Below, one piece after another: positions 10,683 to 21,807 of a stretch of 64,000 bases of DNA. Where the stretch lies: the NCBI GenBank assembly GCA_003184365.1, contig NKYR01000062.1, positions 1-64,000 of the forward strand. Direction: 5' to 3'. How positions within the stretch are numbered: position 1 is the stretch's first letter; each line of letters begins with the position of its first letter. The DNA is from Evernia prunastri (taxonomy: Eukaryota; Ascomycota; Lecanoromycetes; Lecanorales; Parmeliaceae). Under the pieces are notes generated by a model. It was not told the DNA's origin and searched no databases. It saw only the letters and a list, made by a program, of their open reading frames with translations. A program made the position numbers and the translations under genes.

Positions 10683-11266
10683 GACGCTGACGGCCCTCGG
10701 GTTACGTACGATACGAACTTCCAATTCTCTAGGCCCCCTCGTCAGAGCGATTGCTGAGTGGCTTGTAGGTCACTAAAAGCCCACCGGTGGACTACCTGAC
10801 GGACACCTGCAAGGAGGACTATGTCGAGCTTGCGGACTGACCCCGCTCGAAAGATGAAGGATTCGATACTAATGGCCCAAAGTTCTTCGAGATTGATGAT
10901 TGACGACTTGCTTGGGAAAAATCTCGGTAAATTGCTCCAAATGGCAGGCAATCATCCGGGAAAGATGAGGTTCAAGCAAGACCCTTCCACAACAAATTAC
11001 AACGGGATCACTCCCAACCGTTGCATCTCATTGCTGACATGTCTAGGCAGCACAAGTGTAGACCAAACTGAAAGAGAAGCTAGGCAGAAGATAATTAGGT
11101 GGTTTTGTGCAATGCTCATTTGCCAGATAGCTTGCAATGTGTACATAGATCAATCAATTACCTTTTCCGGGGCCTACGGGCTTCAACTTCCACTTAGCTA
11201 CTACAAGGTTCTCAGTAGAGCCGTCGAGTTTGATCAAACTTGATTTTTTCTCGCACTCTGCCTCTC
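10683..11266. other. Spacer between two convergent genes
   Basis: The poly(A) polymerase and the flavoprotein gene converge here. A plus-strand frame from 10821 (140 codons) lacks recognisable features and I do not call it. I see nothing else. Confidence 0.5.
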
Positions 11267-12254
11267 TCATTGTTCCTCTCTCTTCGGTTTGAGCAACCCC
11301 TCCGTCTCTCCCTCTTTCTCCTTCTGTGCGAAATCCGGCCTGGGAAGCTCGCACCCTTCCACCGTTCTACCGTACGTAATTCCGCCCAGCCTGCTCATCG
11401 GCTTCAGGACCCCGGGATCAATTATGTTCCTGTCCTCGTTGATCGCGTCCTCCCTCACCCAGAACTTCACCCCCTCGACAACGGCCAACACCCCCGTTTT
11501 CTTGCCCGGGGTCGCCCTGCTCTCAAACTCCGTTGCCGACAGCAGTTTCCCTTCGATACTGAAGATGGCCTCCTTCACGCGGGAAGGCTTGACCTCGGTG
11601 CAAGGGGCGGGGGTGAGACCGCTCAACGACCACTCGGACGTGCCGTAGGGCGCGTTGATGCTGGTGGCATTGGCGGCTTCGATGAAGTGTTCGCTGACGA
11701 TGTTGATGGTGCATTCTTTGGTCGCTTCAAGGTTGCGCAGCGTGTCCTTGGCGTTGGCGAAGCCGCCCGCGAAGCCGATGGTGAAGAGGGGTGGGTCGTG
11801 GTTGACGACCATGGTGTAGGAGAAGGGGGCGAGGTTGGTAGAAGATCCTGAGGGATTTGTCAGCCCAGCTGAAAAGAGAGAGATGTTTGAGGATCTGGGG
11901 CTGACCGTCTTCGGATCGTGTGCTCACGAAGCCAATTGGCCTTGGAATTATCGCACTGATGAGCAGCTTGTAGTTGAAGACTGCCGGTCGACCTTCCTCG
12001 TACGGGTTTATCTCTACGTGCTTCTTTTGAAGACTTTCTCCGCCGTCGTTGGCGCCCTGACCCAGCTTCCAGCCCGGCTGTTTCGTCTTGGTGAAACGCA
12101 GTTCCGATGCTTCCGCCCAGTGTGGCCGAGACGCTTCGACTTGGTCGAAGTCTGGATGCGGGTTCCTCTTGACATTTCTCTCCTGGTCGAAGCGCTGTTC
12201 GTGACCTGAGGGATCCTCCTCGCGCTGCTCTTTATCGCCGAAGTTGGAGGCCAT
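11267..12254 (-). CDS. Flavin-reductase-like FMN-binding split-barrel protein
   Basis: Two exons, complement(11906-12254, 11267-11847), 309 aa. The 58-nt intron closes in phase and restores the motif SSTNLAPFSY. The first 80 residues are charged and rich in Glu, Gln and Arg. The split-barrel starts near NYKLLISAIIPRPIGFVST, the usual N-terminal strand of this family, and continues through VNHDPPLFTIGF, NAKDTLRN and CTINIVSE. Such proteins bind FMN and often reduce flavin with NAD(P)H for a partner oxygenase, but fungal members are largely uncharacterised. The C-terminal 40 residues are charged. The substrate is unknown. Confidence 0.85.
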
Positions 12255-12746
12255 GGTCGAGTTGTGGTGAATTATCTTGGGGCGATGGCCGCAAGTGCTG
12301 CAGGAGATAACAGATGTTGAGCTGGTCTGAGCTAGTGATGTTTACTGATCATGGGGACAAGGGTACTGGGGAAGACGTGCTTGAGGCATCCGTAGCATGA
12401 GCCGAGACGCCCCTCCTTTCTACGTCATGCTCGACTTTGACTGTCATGGCTTCAACGTCTCTTAATAAACGAGAGCAAAAGAAAGAAGGCGTGATCAGCA
12501 CTCCGAGCATCTGATGTCTGACAGATGTTGTACTGCTCATTTGTTGCTCTGACGAAGAGAACCCAGAAAACCACGGAGGTAGAGGCGTCTCGGAAGAGGC
12601 TTCGCTTATCGATAAGGGCTCCTCCCCGCTTGCGGGGTCAACGGCGAGCTGAGAGCATCAACATTCTCCTTGCCAAAACTCAAGGACAGCAGCAGCAGCA
12701 GTGTATAAGAGAGAATTTCTGTCAAATAACCTAAAGCTTCTTTAGA
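12255..12746. promoter_or_regulatory. Divergent promoter region
   Basis: The 492 bp separate the start of the flavoprotein gene (minus) from that of the hydrolase gene (plus), so both promoters should lie here. I recognise no specific operator. A short CAG run (about 12690-12701) lies in the plus-strand leader. Confidence 0.4.
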
Positions 12747-14115
12747 ATGCCCACGGACGACTATGACATATACCCATTGGGAGACTGGCATCTCCAATGC
12801 GGCACTACTCTATCAAACGCTCACATCGCCTACAAGACATTCGGTGATTCAAAGGCTCCTGCAATCGTCTATCCCACATGGTATTCTGGATGTCCGCATA
12901 TATGAACGTATCCTCAATAAATCTCCCTGACGTTTGAACAGCCATATCAGATAATGTTTGGCTGATAGGCGACGACAAATCCCTAAATCCAAAGAAGGTG
13001 ATCCATCTATCGAAAGCGTGACCCCTCTCCGATTCCAGTCTCACCTCTCTTTCAGTATTTCATCATTATTCCGGCACTCTTCGGGAACGGCCAATCCACT
13101 TCCCCTTCAAACACGAAGCTCGCTACAGCTTTCCCCAAAATCACCTTCTATGACAATGTCCGTGCCCAGCATAAGCTAGTCACAGAGCATCTCGGTATTC
13201 ACCATCTGTACTGTGTGTTAGGATGGTCAATGGGTGCTGGACAGACTTTTCAATGGATCACCCAGTACCCTGACATCACAGATCTTGCAGTGCCATTCTG
13301 TGGCTCCGCGAGAACGAGCTTGCATAACCAGGTCTTTTTGGAGGGTGTCAAGAGCGCATTGTTGGCTGCGAAGGGCATACCGAGCGCGGGATCAACAGAG
13401 GGCGGGGTGACAGGCGAAGGAATCAATGAAAAGAGGGTGTGGACCGGAGAGGAGAAACTGGTGGGACTGAAAGCGTTTGGGAGGGGTTATGCTGGATGGT
13501 AAGGTACCCGTGGTGCTGGTTCGCGTGCAGGCTGATACTGTTATGAAAAAGGGGCTTCAGTCAAGCTTTCTACCGTGAGAAGCTCCACGAAAAACACTAT
13601 GGTTACCCAAATCTTGAGTCGTTCATGGTGGGCTTTTGGGAGAGTTGGGCCACCTCAAAGGGTACGTCAGCCTCCCAGATCTAGCCGATGTTTTCTGCCC
13701 CAGGCTGACTTACGCAGATCCTGAGAATATGCTTGTAATGCTGCAGACATGGCAAAGCGGAGACTGCTCAATGCAAGAGCCTTACAATGGCGATTTTGAA
13801 AAATCAATGTCGAGCATCAAGGCAAAGGTTCTTGTCTTGCCAGCGAAGACAGATCTATACTTCCCGTGAGTGCTGAATCCATATTGTTGGGGCTTTTTTT
13901 TCCGGCTGATCAAGGTCATTTAAACATGCAGTCCTGAGGACTCTGAGTATGAAGTTGCGAATATGAAGCCGGGTGTTGGACAGTTGGAGATATTTCCAAC
14001 CATCTGGGGCCATTGGGCTGGCGGACCGGGTGATAGCAAGGATGATGTACAATGGCTCGACGAGCAGCTACGGGGCTTCTTCGAGAAGAATAACCCTGAC
14101 AAGTCCAGGATGTAA
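12747..14115 (+). CDS. Alpha/beta hydrolase of the homoserine O-acetyltransferase (MetX-like) family
   Basis: Six exons: 12747-12891, 12942-12997, 13056-13498, 13552-13661, 13718-13865 and 13932-14115, for 361 aa. Introns are 50-66 nt and all phases close. The nucleophile elbow GWSMGAGQ gives the catalytic Ser, the region around LPAKTDLYFPPED supplies the acid residue, and WGHWAGG near the C-terminus gives the catalytic His. An upstream IPALFGNGQSTSPSN segment is typical of the family. True MetX enzymes acetylate homoserine with acetyl-CoA, but many fungal paralogues of this size are of unknown substrate and may be esterases. I therefore give the family, not the reaction. No signal peptide is visible. 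Confidence 0.9.
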
Positions 14116-14642
14116 GCACGCAAATCAATCGGATACCTTGGAGTGTTTGCGGTCAAATTCAGCATGATGTATATTTTGGACGGAAGTCTCAGTCAGCACG
14201 AACATTTTGAACTTGTAATTTAGCGCAACATGTTGAGCGTACCTATTGTACTCTAATAGTCTGTATTTTTGTGTAAATAGGTAGGGCTGAAAGTACCCGC
14301 GCGCGACCAGCGTTTGGCCCCCACCACGTTGGTGGATACCTAGGTAGCTATCTAGGGACCTATTTTCAGATTCTTCAGTAGTTGCAAACTATCCGTCACA
14401 AAGATAGCCAACACTTTCTTTTTATCACACGCGCTAGGCTGGGCTGGGAAGCTGCCAAGTATGTGTCTTGCACATGACAGCCAAGAAGGATGTAGCCTTG
14501 TCACAACGAGGCTACATCCTTGTCTTCATTTTCCGTGTATATGAGGTAAAGACAGGATGATGCATCATGCATCACTCTGTCCACAGACGGTGATTTCATT
14601 CGAGACATCAACTGGACGTCCGATTGAGAGCTTGCCCTCGTC
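14116..14642. other. Spacer, presumed promoter of the following gene
   Basis: No gene is seen. Two short inverted copies of AGGCTACATCCTT/AAGGATGTAGCCT at about 14486-14521 form a possible hairpin. It could serve as a 3' end signal of the hydrolase transcript or be chance. Confidence 0.4.
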
Positions 14643-17600
14643 ATGACCAGCATCAGCAAATTAACGGCAGCACTCTTTGCTGGCTCTCAAGAGACGACAT
14701 TAGCGCTCGCAAACCTCAATTTCGACTTCTCTCTGGTAAAAGTGGGTAAATAATTCTAAACTCTATCTCCGCATCTCTGACGCTACCTGTCAGTTCGAAG
14801 CCCCCATAGAATATCATGGTGTGGGCAAATCTCTTACGAGACAGCGGCTTGAGGCAGCTGAGAGCGGATCGTCGCATATCACGGCGCGAAAACTGGGTGC
14901 TTTGTTTGAGCATATGATCCCTAATACTCCCCGGCTCTTTGAGGCTTATGGCACGCGGGCGTCAGCGATAGCCAATTCTTCGGGCACAACCCAGTCGAAG
15001 GAGGGAGGTATATTTTCGAGCTTTGTAGGGGCTGATGGAACCTCCATTTGGGCTGCGGCTACCTCGGGACGAGGAGCAATCTCTGTCCACCTACTAGCTT
15101 GCATGCTGTAATAGCCAGCCCCTTCGAGTCTTTCATTGCATGCACTGACTACCGCGCCAAGTGCTCGTATATGGACGGGACCAGAAGCTACCTCCATCTG
15201 GTCCGAAATCGTCCTAGAAAGAAAGAATGAGCTTCAGCACTCGGACCGGGGAGACACGTTCTCGTACGCCGCTACTCTTGCCGGAAATGTTGCATTAACA
15301 AGAGATCAGCTTGCAGAGTGGGACAACAGTGCAAGAGCTTGGCTACGACATGCTGATCGAGTTCAATCGAAGCAGCAGACTCAGGTAATGCTCATTCTAA
15401 GCAGTTTAGATGGACTAGCGGTCAGCTCCATGCCTTCAACGTACCGGAGCGTTATCGATGCGTGGGTGACGGCTCTCCAAGGTATGGAGAATCTACTTAG
15501 GGGCACCTCCCAAGGAGTTTCAAGCGGCGGGCTTCTACTCGCTCTCTCGTCTTGGCATCTCTATCCTGACATGATTGTATGCCGGCAATCCTTTCCTTTA
15601 TTTGTTTTTCGAAAGCTCTCCATTGATTGAAAACCGCTTTAGGCCCTTGGTAACACGCCTATCGTTCAAGAAGACCCACTGTTTACCCGAGGAACCGCTT
15701 TGACCCTTAGTCTACTCGGGAATCCCTCAAAAAAGCCGTCTGGAGTCTATTGGTCGCTTTCCCTCTCGCACATGCGGTAAAGCACCGCCAGTGGTAAGCT
15801 GGTGCAAACAATGTGCTAACAACATAACAGATACTACGGAGCGCCCATCCACGCTGAAGGTACGTATGCAACGGAGTCATCTCGTATCTCGTTCGACAAT
15901 CTCCTGCAAGTTGTCCTAGGCTCAATTTGCAATTCTTGGGGCTTTGATGGCTCAGATCCAGTCGCTGTTGCACAACTCATCCGCTCTGTGCGTTTGAAAT
16001 GCGATGTCAGCAGGAAAGCTTGTCCTGCATGGATCCACATGCTTGCCGACGCCTCTGAACGGTTCTTATCATCAAAAGGAGATTTGCGGACACTCAATCA
16101 CAAATTGATTGCACTCGGTCGCACGAGAGGCTCAACAATCTTAGCAGAGACAAGGGTCCCGCCAGTCTTTGGATTGACGAACATAGAAAGCATGATGAAT
16201 TTTCTGAAGACGCCTGAGAAGCAATTGAGGCTCCTTCGAACATACGCTGCCCGATGTTTCCCCACGGCTGATCCCTTCGACGTCATTCTTCGCTATCGCG
16301 TTCCTGTAGCTTTTCGCGAGCATCCGCTGCCAGAACATCCAGTAAAGGCAGGTTTCAATATTGAGAGAGTTCAGGTGACGATTCAAAAAGAGTCCAAGTT
16401 CCCGAAGTCACGTGAAAGTCGAACGCGTAAAAGTCGAACGCGTGTTCGAGATCTGATGAATCCAGACTCAAGACTCTCAAGACTCGGACCTTATCCTGCG
16501 GGGGGTTGGGTCTCGCCGGTCACCATCGAGAAAGAGGGGATCCCCAGTTATCTCGCGTGGATCTAACTTGGCTAGACAAGCTGAAGAAGAAATGGTATCT
16601 CATTCTGGATTGATAGATAATAGTGATAAAGATGCCATGTCGGATTATTCCGATTCTAGCAGCTGTGAAGACACTGTACAGAACCCCGAGGACCAGAGAG
16701 TTATTATACAGCAAACTGTCCATCCTGGCGACCAAGCCATCAGGGATGAAGGGTCCGTGGCTGCATTTGAAGCTCGAGATATTGATGTAGTAATTGAGGC
16801 TCCTCGAATAGAGACCCACCTTGTTGAAGACGACGAAAAAAGTCCAAACCATGACTTACCCGCAAAAGGAGAGGGAATAATTGAATATGCCACAGCGCTC
16901 CCACATAAGCTTTCGCGGCCCTCTTCTGCTTCTGTGCTGTACCGTTGGATGAATCCAAGACAGAGAGTTGAAGGCCTAGGGGAAGAGGAATTCGCCGAAC
17001 GCCTGATCTGCAAAGAGAAGCCTGAGTACTGCAAAAAGCTCGACCATGCCGATGAAAGGTGGTCAGTCCTTAACGATGTCTTCCGCCGATCTGCTGTTGG
17101 AGAAGACTGTTTGATTCTACGGTCGTATGCGTTCTTTTCGGGTAATCCAAGTACAGCAGCAATCTTTGTGGATCAAACGGAACTCGAAAGATGTAAGAGA
17201 GAGTCCGGAGGCCCCAATTGGGGCAGGACCCGCCGCCCGATTAAAGAAACTTGCGATTTGAAAGATCTGCAAGCTGCGCTGGACGCTGATGCTATCGATA
17301 TAGAAGTGATGATGGCGGCCATATCGAAGCTTACCAGGGATTCCAGATACTTCGATTCTCTCAAAGCCCTGGCCGCCGCATACAAGGTCTTTAACGAGTT
17401 CGATGGCGCCACGATCAGCCCCAATGTAGTCACAAAGCCGATATCTAGTGCTAAATGGGCTCAAAGTCTGGCTCGCGAAACCGACAGTTGTCTTTCTTCC
17501 ATCAGCCCGTTGGATCGATTGCACACATTCGCCTGTATCGCCTACTTCGAGACTGACGGCTTAGATATGAACCCTTCTCAATTCACTAATGTCATGGCGC

Positions 17601-18304
17601 TTTCTTCTGGCGACTCCATCTACGTCGCTGCTTGGCTCATCTGTGATCCTGCGGAACGCCAGCCTGCAAATGCCATGCGTCGACTTCATGGAAATGTCGG
17701 CAAGGCAGGGCTCATCCTCCTTGTACCACCAGCAGACCCTCAGACGCTTGCCCCAGGGATTGATAATTGGAAATTCATCGACCGGGAAGACTTTGATGGA
17801 ACGGTGACGAACGCTTTCACGAGTACAAGTCTCCATCTCTCCTTCACAGACTCGTGCATTTCGGTCGACGTTGGCGAAGCTGGTCGCGGACGTCGAGACG
17901 CTGAAGCTTACATCATCGAGTCACTCGTCTCAGTGTATGACCGTGGCAAGTGGATCGCTGATCTGGATGTCCTGCAGGCTCTGAGCAAAGGGTGCAGTCA
18001 ACCGGATCATGAGTTCTTCTACAAACCCTTTTGCAACCACGTTTCTGCGGAAGCCTTGCACCCGGACCAGTGCTCCCAGCCCATTGTAACAATCAAGAAT
18101 TGGGATGAGTTCTTGGAGCATCCGAAAAGCGCGGCAGTCGCCATGGCACATGAAAACTGGGATGCAAAGCTGGCGCTGGCAGTGCTTGGAGTAAGGAGAG
18201 GGGACCGCGTTTTCGTTATGGATCAGATTTGCCGCAGTTGTTTCACTGATGTGTTTTATGTAGGAGGACCTGAATGCATCGCGAAAGCACTCTTTTTGTT
18301 GTAG
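14643..18304 (+). CDS. Large protein of unknown function, interrupted by one +1 frameshift
   Basis: Exons 14643-14741, 14794-15107, 15162-15576, 15643-15776 and 15831 onward join in phase (introns 52-66 nt) and encode 565 aa, ending at a TAA at 16564-16566. Reading resumes one base later (16565) and stays open for 579 more codons to 18304. The product would be about 1,144 aa. The join reads LAWI then NLARQAEEEM, with one extra T between ATC and AAC creating the stop. No alternative intron near it closes phase. The N-terminus (KLTAALFAGSQETTLALANL) and the C-terminal half (HLSFTDSCISVDVG) look like conserved globular protein, but I know no function. An acidic Ser/Asp stretch follows the frameshift. 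It may be a fresh pseudogene, a sequencing error or a recoded gene. Confidence 0.7.
16414..16443 (+). repeat. In-frame 15-bp tandem duplication inside the unknown gene
   Basis: The 14-base string AAAGTCGAACGCGT occurs at 16415-16428 and again at 16430-16443, with a period of 15 bp. It duplicates five residues (ESRTR-KSRTR) without changing frame, about 120 bp before the frameshift. Confidence 0.85.
16561..16570 (+). other. +1 frameshift site with stop codon
   Basis: The bases ATC TAA CTT occur in the frame of the upstream half. Omitting the T at 16564 gives ATC AAC TTG GCT AGA, which continues the downstream 579-codon frame without a gap. Confidence 0.75.
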
Positions 18305-19669
18305 GAGTTGGGAATCGTTGTACTCGAAGCGAGTTTCGTCTGATTCTCCAGACTCAAGAAGTGAGCCAACACATTAGTATCGAAGAACCGAATCAGCGGC
18401 TCCTGACCCTCTGTATCTTCGCAAGTCCTATGGCAGAGAGAAGGGGACGGAGGGCTGGGACTCGAGCGGTCCTTCTTTGTCAGTGCAAATCTCGATGGAA
18501 GACACGTTTAAATCTCGTCCATATCCTGCCATCAACCACCCGATTCACATCCAGATTTGACCAAACCAAACGATTGTAATTAATACGTAGGGAAGCGAAG
18601 GCACGAGACTCAAAAAACCGTCCATCCCAACATACAGAGTCCAGCTGAACGGTCTGTACGTGATGGATATAATCTTACGTTCCCTTCTTTAAGTCAAAAC
18701 AAATCCAGAGAAGGAGGTTCTGTTCTGTCGCATCTATATTCTCGAAAGATGGAACGCTCCATAGTACCCACTTTGCCAGCACGTACGTCAAAACATAATA
18801 CGCTTTTGTCCGGGCTGTTAACACACGCAGCAGCGAGACTGGCTGAATTTCGCGGAACATTCAAACCATCCGCCTATCTATCCATCCATCAATCCATTCA
18901 TCTATCCATCCATCCATTTCTTCATCCATCCATCTACCCATCTATCCATCCATCTAAACACCAAAAATTTATCTATCCATCCATCCACCCATCATCCATA
19001 CCTCCCTCATCCCTCCATCTATCTCTCCCTCATCCCTCCCTCATTCATCCATCCACCCATCTACCTATCCACTTACCCATCTATATATTCATCCCTCCCT
19101 CACCCTCCAAAAAATAGCCAAAAACACATATCCAAAACAGTAGGTAAGCAGCTCGTTGCAAAACGTTCTACTCAAGTCTTTGCATCCTCAGACCGATGCA
19201 TCCTGTGGCCGATTCATCTTAAGACCGATTCATCCTCGAAGGATTCGTCCCCTAGGGATTTGAGACTTGGGACTTGACACTTGGGACCTGATACTCTTCC
19301 CTCAACCACTTCCATCTACGTACGCGTTGGCGGTCGATTCTGACCGGGTGAAAAGAGAGAAAAAATCTGTTTGTATTTTGGCATTTGCTCGCAGGGGTGG
19401 CGGACGCAGAATGGGGTAGGGGAAGTGACGCAAAAGAAAGAGCGAGAGAACGTTTTTGATGAACGGAGACGGGACGTCAAAAATCTTATCCCGCAATAAT
19501 ATGAATTATTGAAATGCCAGACACGCTCGACTAACCCGCTAATTACAGTAATGGTATCTCAGCATGAACCAGAAATGCGCCAATGGATCCGGAAAGTATT
19601 TTTTCAATCTAGTCCATTCCTGCCTGCAACTATACTGCCTTGTGCAACGTCACATGTTCTCAACCCCGC
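18305..19669. other. Spacer between convergent genes
   Basis: No gene is supported. The stretch holds the tetranucleotide array listed separately. Around 19190-19290 are short diverged repeats of CCGATTCATCYT and of GACTTGGGAC. Confidence 0.5.
18872..19108 (+). repeat. (ATCC/CATC)n microsatellite, imperfect
   Basis: About 240 bp of TCCATCCATC-type tetranucleotide repeats interspersed with CTAT, CCTC and TCAT variants. A plus-strand open frame (18749-19117) runs through them and reads as SIHP-like repeats. I treat that as a by-product of the array and not a gene. Confidence 0.9.
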
Positions 19670-21295
19670 TTAGTCTTCAAGCATCTCCCTCGTCACGTCT
19701 TCTGCCGTCTCCGTCCAAGAGGGCGGCTGGTCTTGCTCTTCGCGCTCCTGTGGTTCTGGAGGTGGAGACGCTGTGGATGATGCTGTGCTCACGACGGATG
19801 CGGACGCTTCGGATGATGGTAATGAGGATGGACCAGTGCCTGCTGCCGAAAGTTGTGCTACAGTGGTCGGAACGATGTGTTTTGTGTCTTGGACTTGGAC
19901 TCCAGTCCCTCTCCGGCTTGATGTGAGCGGGCCCATCGAGAGGAATAAGACGACAATGCTGAGTAGGAGGATGGCGATGTTGCGCCGGTCCTGGGCCGCA
20001 TGGTACATGCACTCTCGCAGAAGATCCCAAAGCGGCACATCTCCCCTGCTCTCCAAAGGCAATTTAGTCGGTGTCCGCTGAGGCGTCGGGGCAGCTGCTT
20101 GTATCTCATCCCCCAAACCATCGACAAAAGCCTGCGCATCATGCCCATATATCTCCCTCAATCGTGCGTCGTCCAAACCGCCAATTCCCTCCTCTCTTTC
20201 AGCTTCTCTTTCAGCTCTTGCTTGTTCCGCTCTTGCTTTTTCATCTTCTTCTCTCCTTAGCTCCAGCTCACGCTTCATGTCCTCCTCCATCCAAGGCAAG
20301 ATCTCCACATCCACTCTCTCCATCTCCCGCCACGCTGCACTCCACGCTCCTGCCCTCATGAGCCCGTTCGCGGCGAAGAGCTTGATATCCCATCTTTGGC
20401 TTCCCGTACCAGCGCTACCGAATTTCCCATCACGTATGCGCCGCCCGCAATCGAGACAGATGTCCGCGTCGTTCGCCTCGGTTTCGGCTTCCGAGTCAGA
20501 CTCAGCTGCTATGTCGGCCTCTTCTTCAGGAGATAGGTGAAAGTGGCCGCATTTCAGTATACGGGGTATCTTCAGTTCGAGGGATTCGAGCAATCGCTCT
20601 TCCAGGAGGTCGTAGTCTTCCTTAGGATGCGGGATGAGGATACCACGTTCGAGCACAGTGTCGGTAACTTTCTCTTGGATAAGCTTCCAATTCGCGAGTA
20701 TGGATGGCGGAAGAACGGTCTCGAGGATTTCGGGCGGGTAGGAAAGCGGCATTGGAAGGAGAGTGACGTGAAGGAGGACGAGAGGGTATTCCTTCTTCAC
20801 TTTCTTGGTTGGACTGTGCTTGGAGGGCGAATTCATGGCACTGCGGTGTGAGCGAGCAGAACGTGGTGTACCATGCTGAGAGGTTGTGTATAACCTGTGA
20901 CGCTGCTGCGAGGATGGAGTGGCTAGATGTGGAGGTGTTGTGTCCAGCTGCATTGCTCGTACGGAAGAAGGGTGTCGAAAACGCGAACGAGCCTTGAGAG
21001 GTGTGAATGGGGTGGTATGATTCTGTGACTCGTAAGACGATTCGAGGACTGAGACATCGTCGTCAGAGCCATGCGACGTGCGCGGGGAGCTTGTGCGGGA
21101 AGGACGATCGAAGACGGCTTCGTCGGGCGAGTGGTGGGCGGAGCCGGACAGTGACGCCTCGTCGTCTTCAAAGCTGTGCTCCATACAGTCTGCCTTGTCA
21201 AACCCTTCTGCTGATAAGCGTGATGCTTCATCTACGTCTCCGACGGGCTGGCGGTTGTGGTAATCCTGAAAGTCTTCGACCGAGGTCTGCTCCAT
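19670..21295 (-). CDS. Conserved-looking single-pass membrane protein of unknown function
   Basis: A single exon of 541 aa. Residues 1-165 are Ser/Thr/Pro-rich and probably disordered, ending in a basic patch (KKVKKE). A compact region follows (about 170-255) with LLHVTLLPMPL, ILPPSILANW-like and LLEERLLESLELKIPRI segments. Next come a CGH at about 249-251 and a CLDCG at about 280-284, which could be a split zinc site. A long charged helix (about 335-370, Glu/Arg repeats) is followed by a hydrophobic span at about 440-456 (AILLLSIVVLFLSMG). The last 85 residues are Ser/Glu-rich. There is no signal peptide, so the topology is uncertain. I do not recognise a named family. A nuclear or endoplasmic-reticulum membrane role is speculation. 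Confidence 0.75.
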   Translation of the reverse strand: MEQTSVEDFQDYHNRQPVGDVDEASRLSAEGFDKADCMEHSFEDDEASLSGSAHHSPDEAVFDRPSRTSSPRTSHGSDDDVSVLESSYESQNHTTPFTPLKARSRFRHPSSVRAMQLDTTPPHLATPSSQQRHRLYTTSQHGTPRSARSHRSAMNSPSKHSPTKKVKKEYPLVLLHVTLLPMPLSYPPEILETVLPPSILANWKLIQEKVTDTVLERGILIPHPKEDYDLLEERLLESLELKIPRILKCGHFHLSPEEEADIAAESDSEAETEANDADICLDCGRRIRDGKFGSAGTGSQRWDIKLFAANGLMRAGAWSAAWREMERVDVEILPWMEEDMKRELELRREEDEKARAEQARAEREAEREEGIGGLDDARLREIYGHDAQAFVDGLGDEIQAAAPTPQRTPTKLPLESRGDVPLWDLLRECMYHAAQDRRNIAILLLSIVVLFLSMGPLTSSRRGTGVQVQDTKHIVPTTVAQLSAAGTGPSSLPSSEASASVVSTASSTASPPPEPQEREEQDQPPSWTETAEDVTREMLED

Positions 21296-21807
21296 GAAAA
21301 GTGCGCTTCAATAGGACTTGGGAAGCTGGAATAGGCAATCAAGATCCTGCTATATCTTCACGCAGCTGCAACGGTAGTAGCTTAAAGACTTAGAATTGTA
21401 GCGTTATACTTTCTTGCGCATTACGATCCCTGACCGTGCACTGTTTATCAAGTCGCTGCGCGGTTGCTGGAGCGATAGCCCTAAGCCCTTAGCGCGAGCT
21501 CGATTCTTGGCACGCCCTGCGACAAGATTCATTGCTTAGCGTGAGATTGGAACAATAGGTCAGGTTATCAGAATACCACAGTACCAGTAATCAGAAGAGT
21601 GGGAAAAAATCGCTCTCTATTACTCCTCTATGATCCATGCTATTATTACACGCCAGCTTGGATCCCTTTCTAAAAACAGGAGCACTGATGTTCCAAAGCC
21701 CAGCTATGACCCTTTGAAGGACCGCTGAGCAGAACCGACCACTGTCCTGGCATGCAATGAAACGAAAACGCCTATGATTATAATCTCTGCAGCACGATAC
21801 CGCTTTT

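Noticed and set aside
10821..11243. Plus-strand frame of 140 codons after the poly(A) polymerase
   Set aside because: It has no motif and lies in a convergent 3' spacer.
15108..15161. Apparent in-frame stops (TAA TAG) in the large unknown gene
   Set aside because: They lie in a normal 54-nt intron (GTAATA..AAG) whose removal gives ACMLARIWTGPEA in frame.
16501..16575. An intron ending at the TAG at 16575 to explain the frameshift
   Set aside because: CTAAC lies near a TAG acceptor, but every plausible GT donor upstream leaves the wrong phase or would remove conserved-looking sequence (GGWVSPVTIEKEG).
18749..19117. Open frame of 122 codons rich in Ser-Ile-His-Pro
   Set aside because: It is a translation of the ATCC tetranucleotide array and has no other coding sign.
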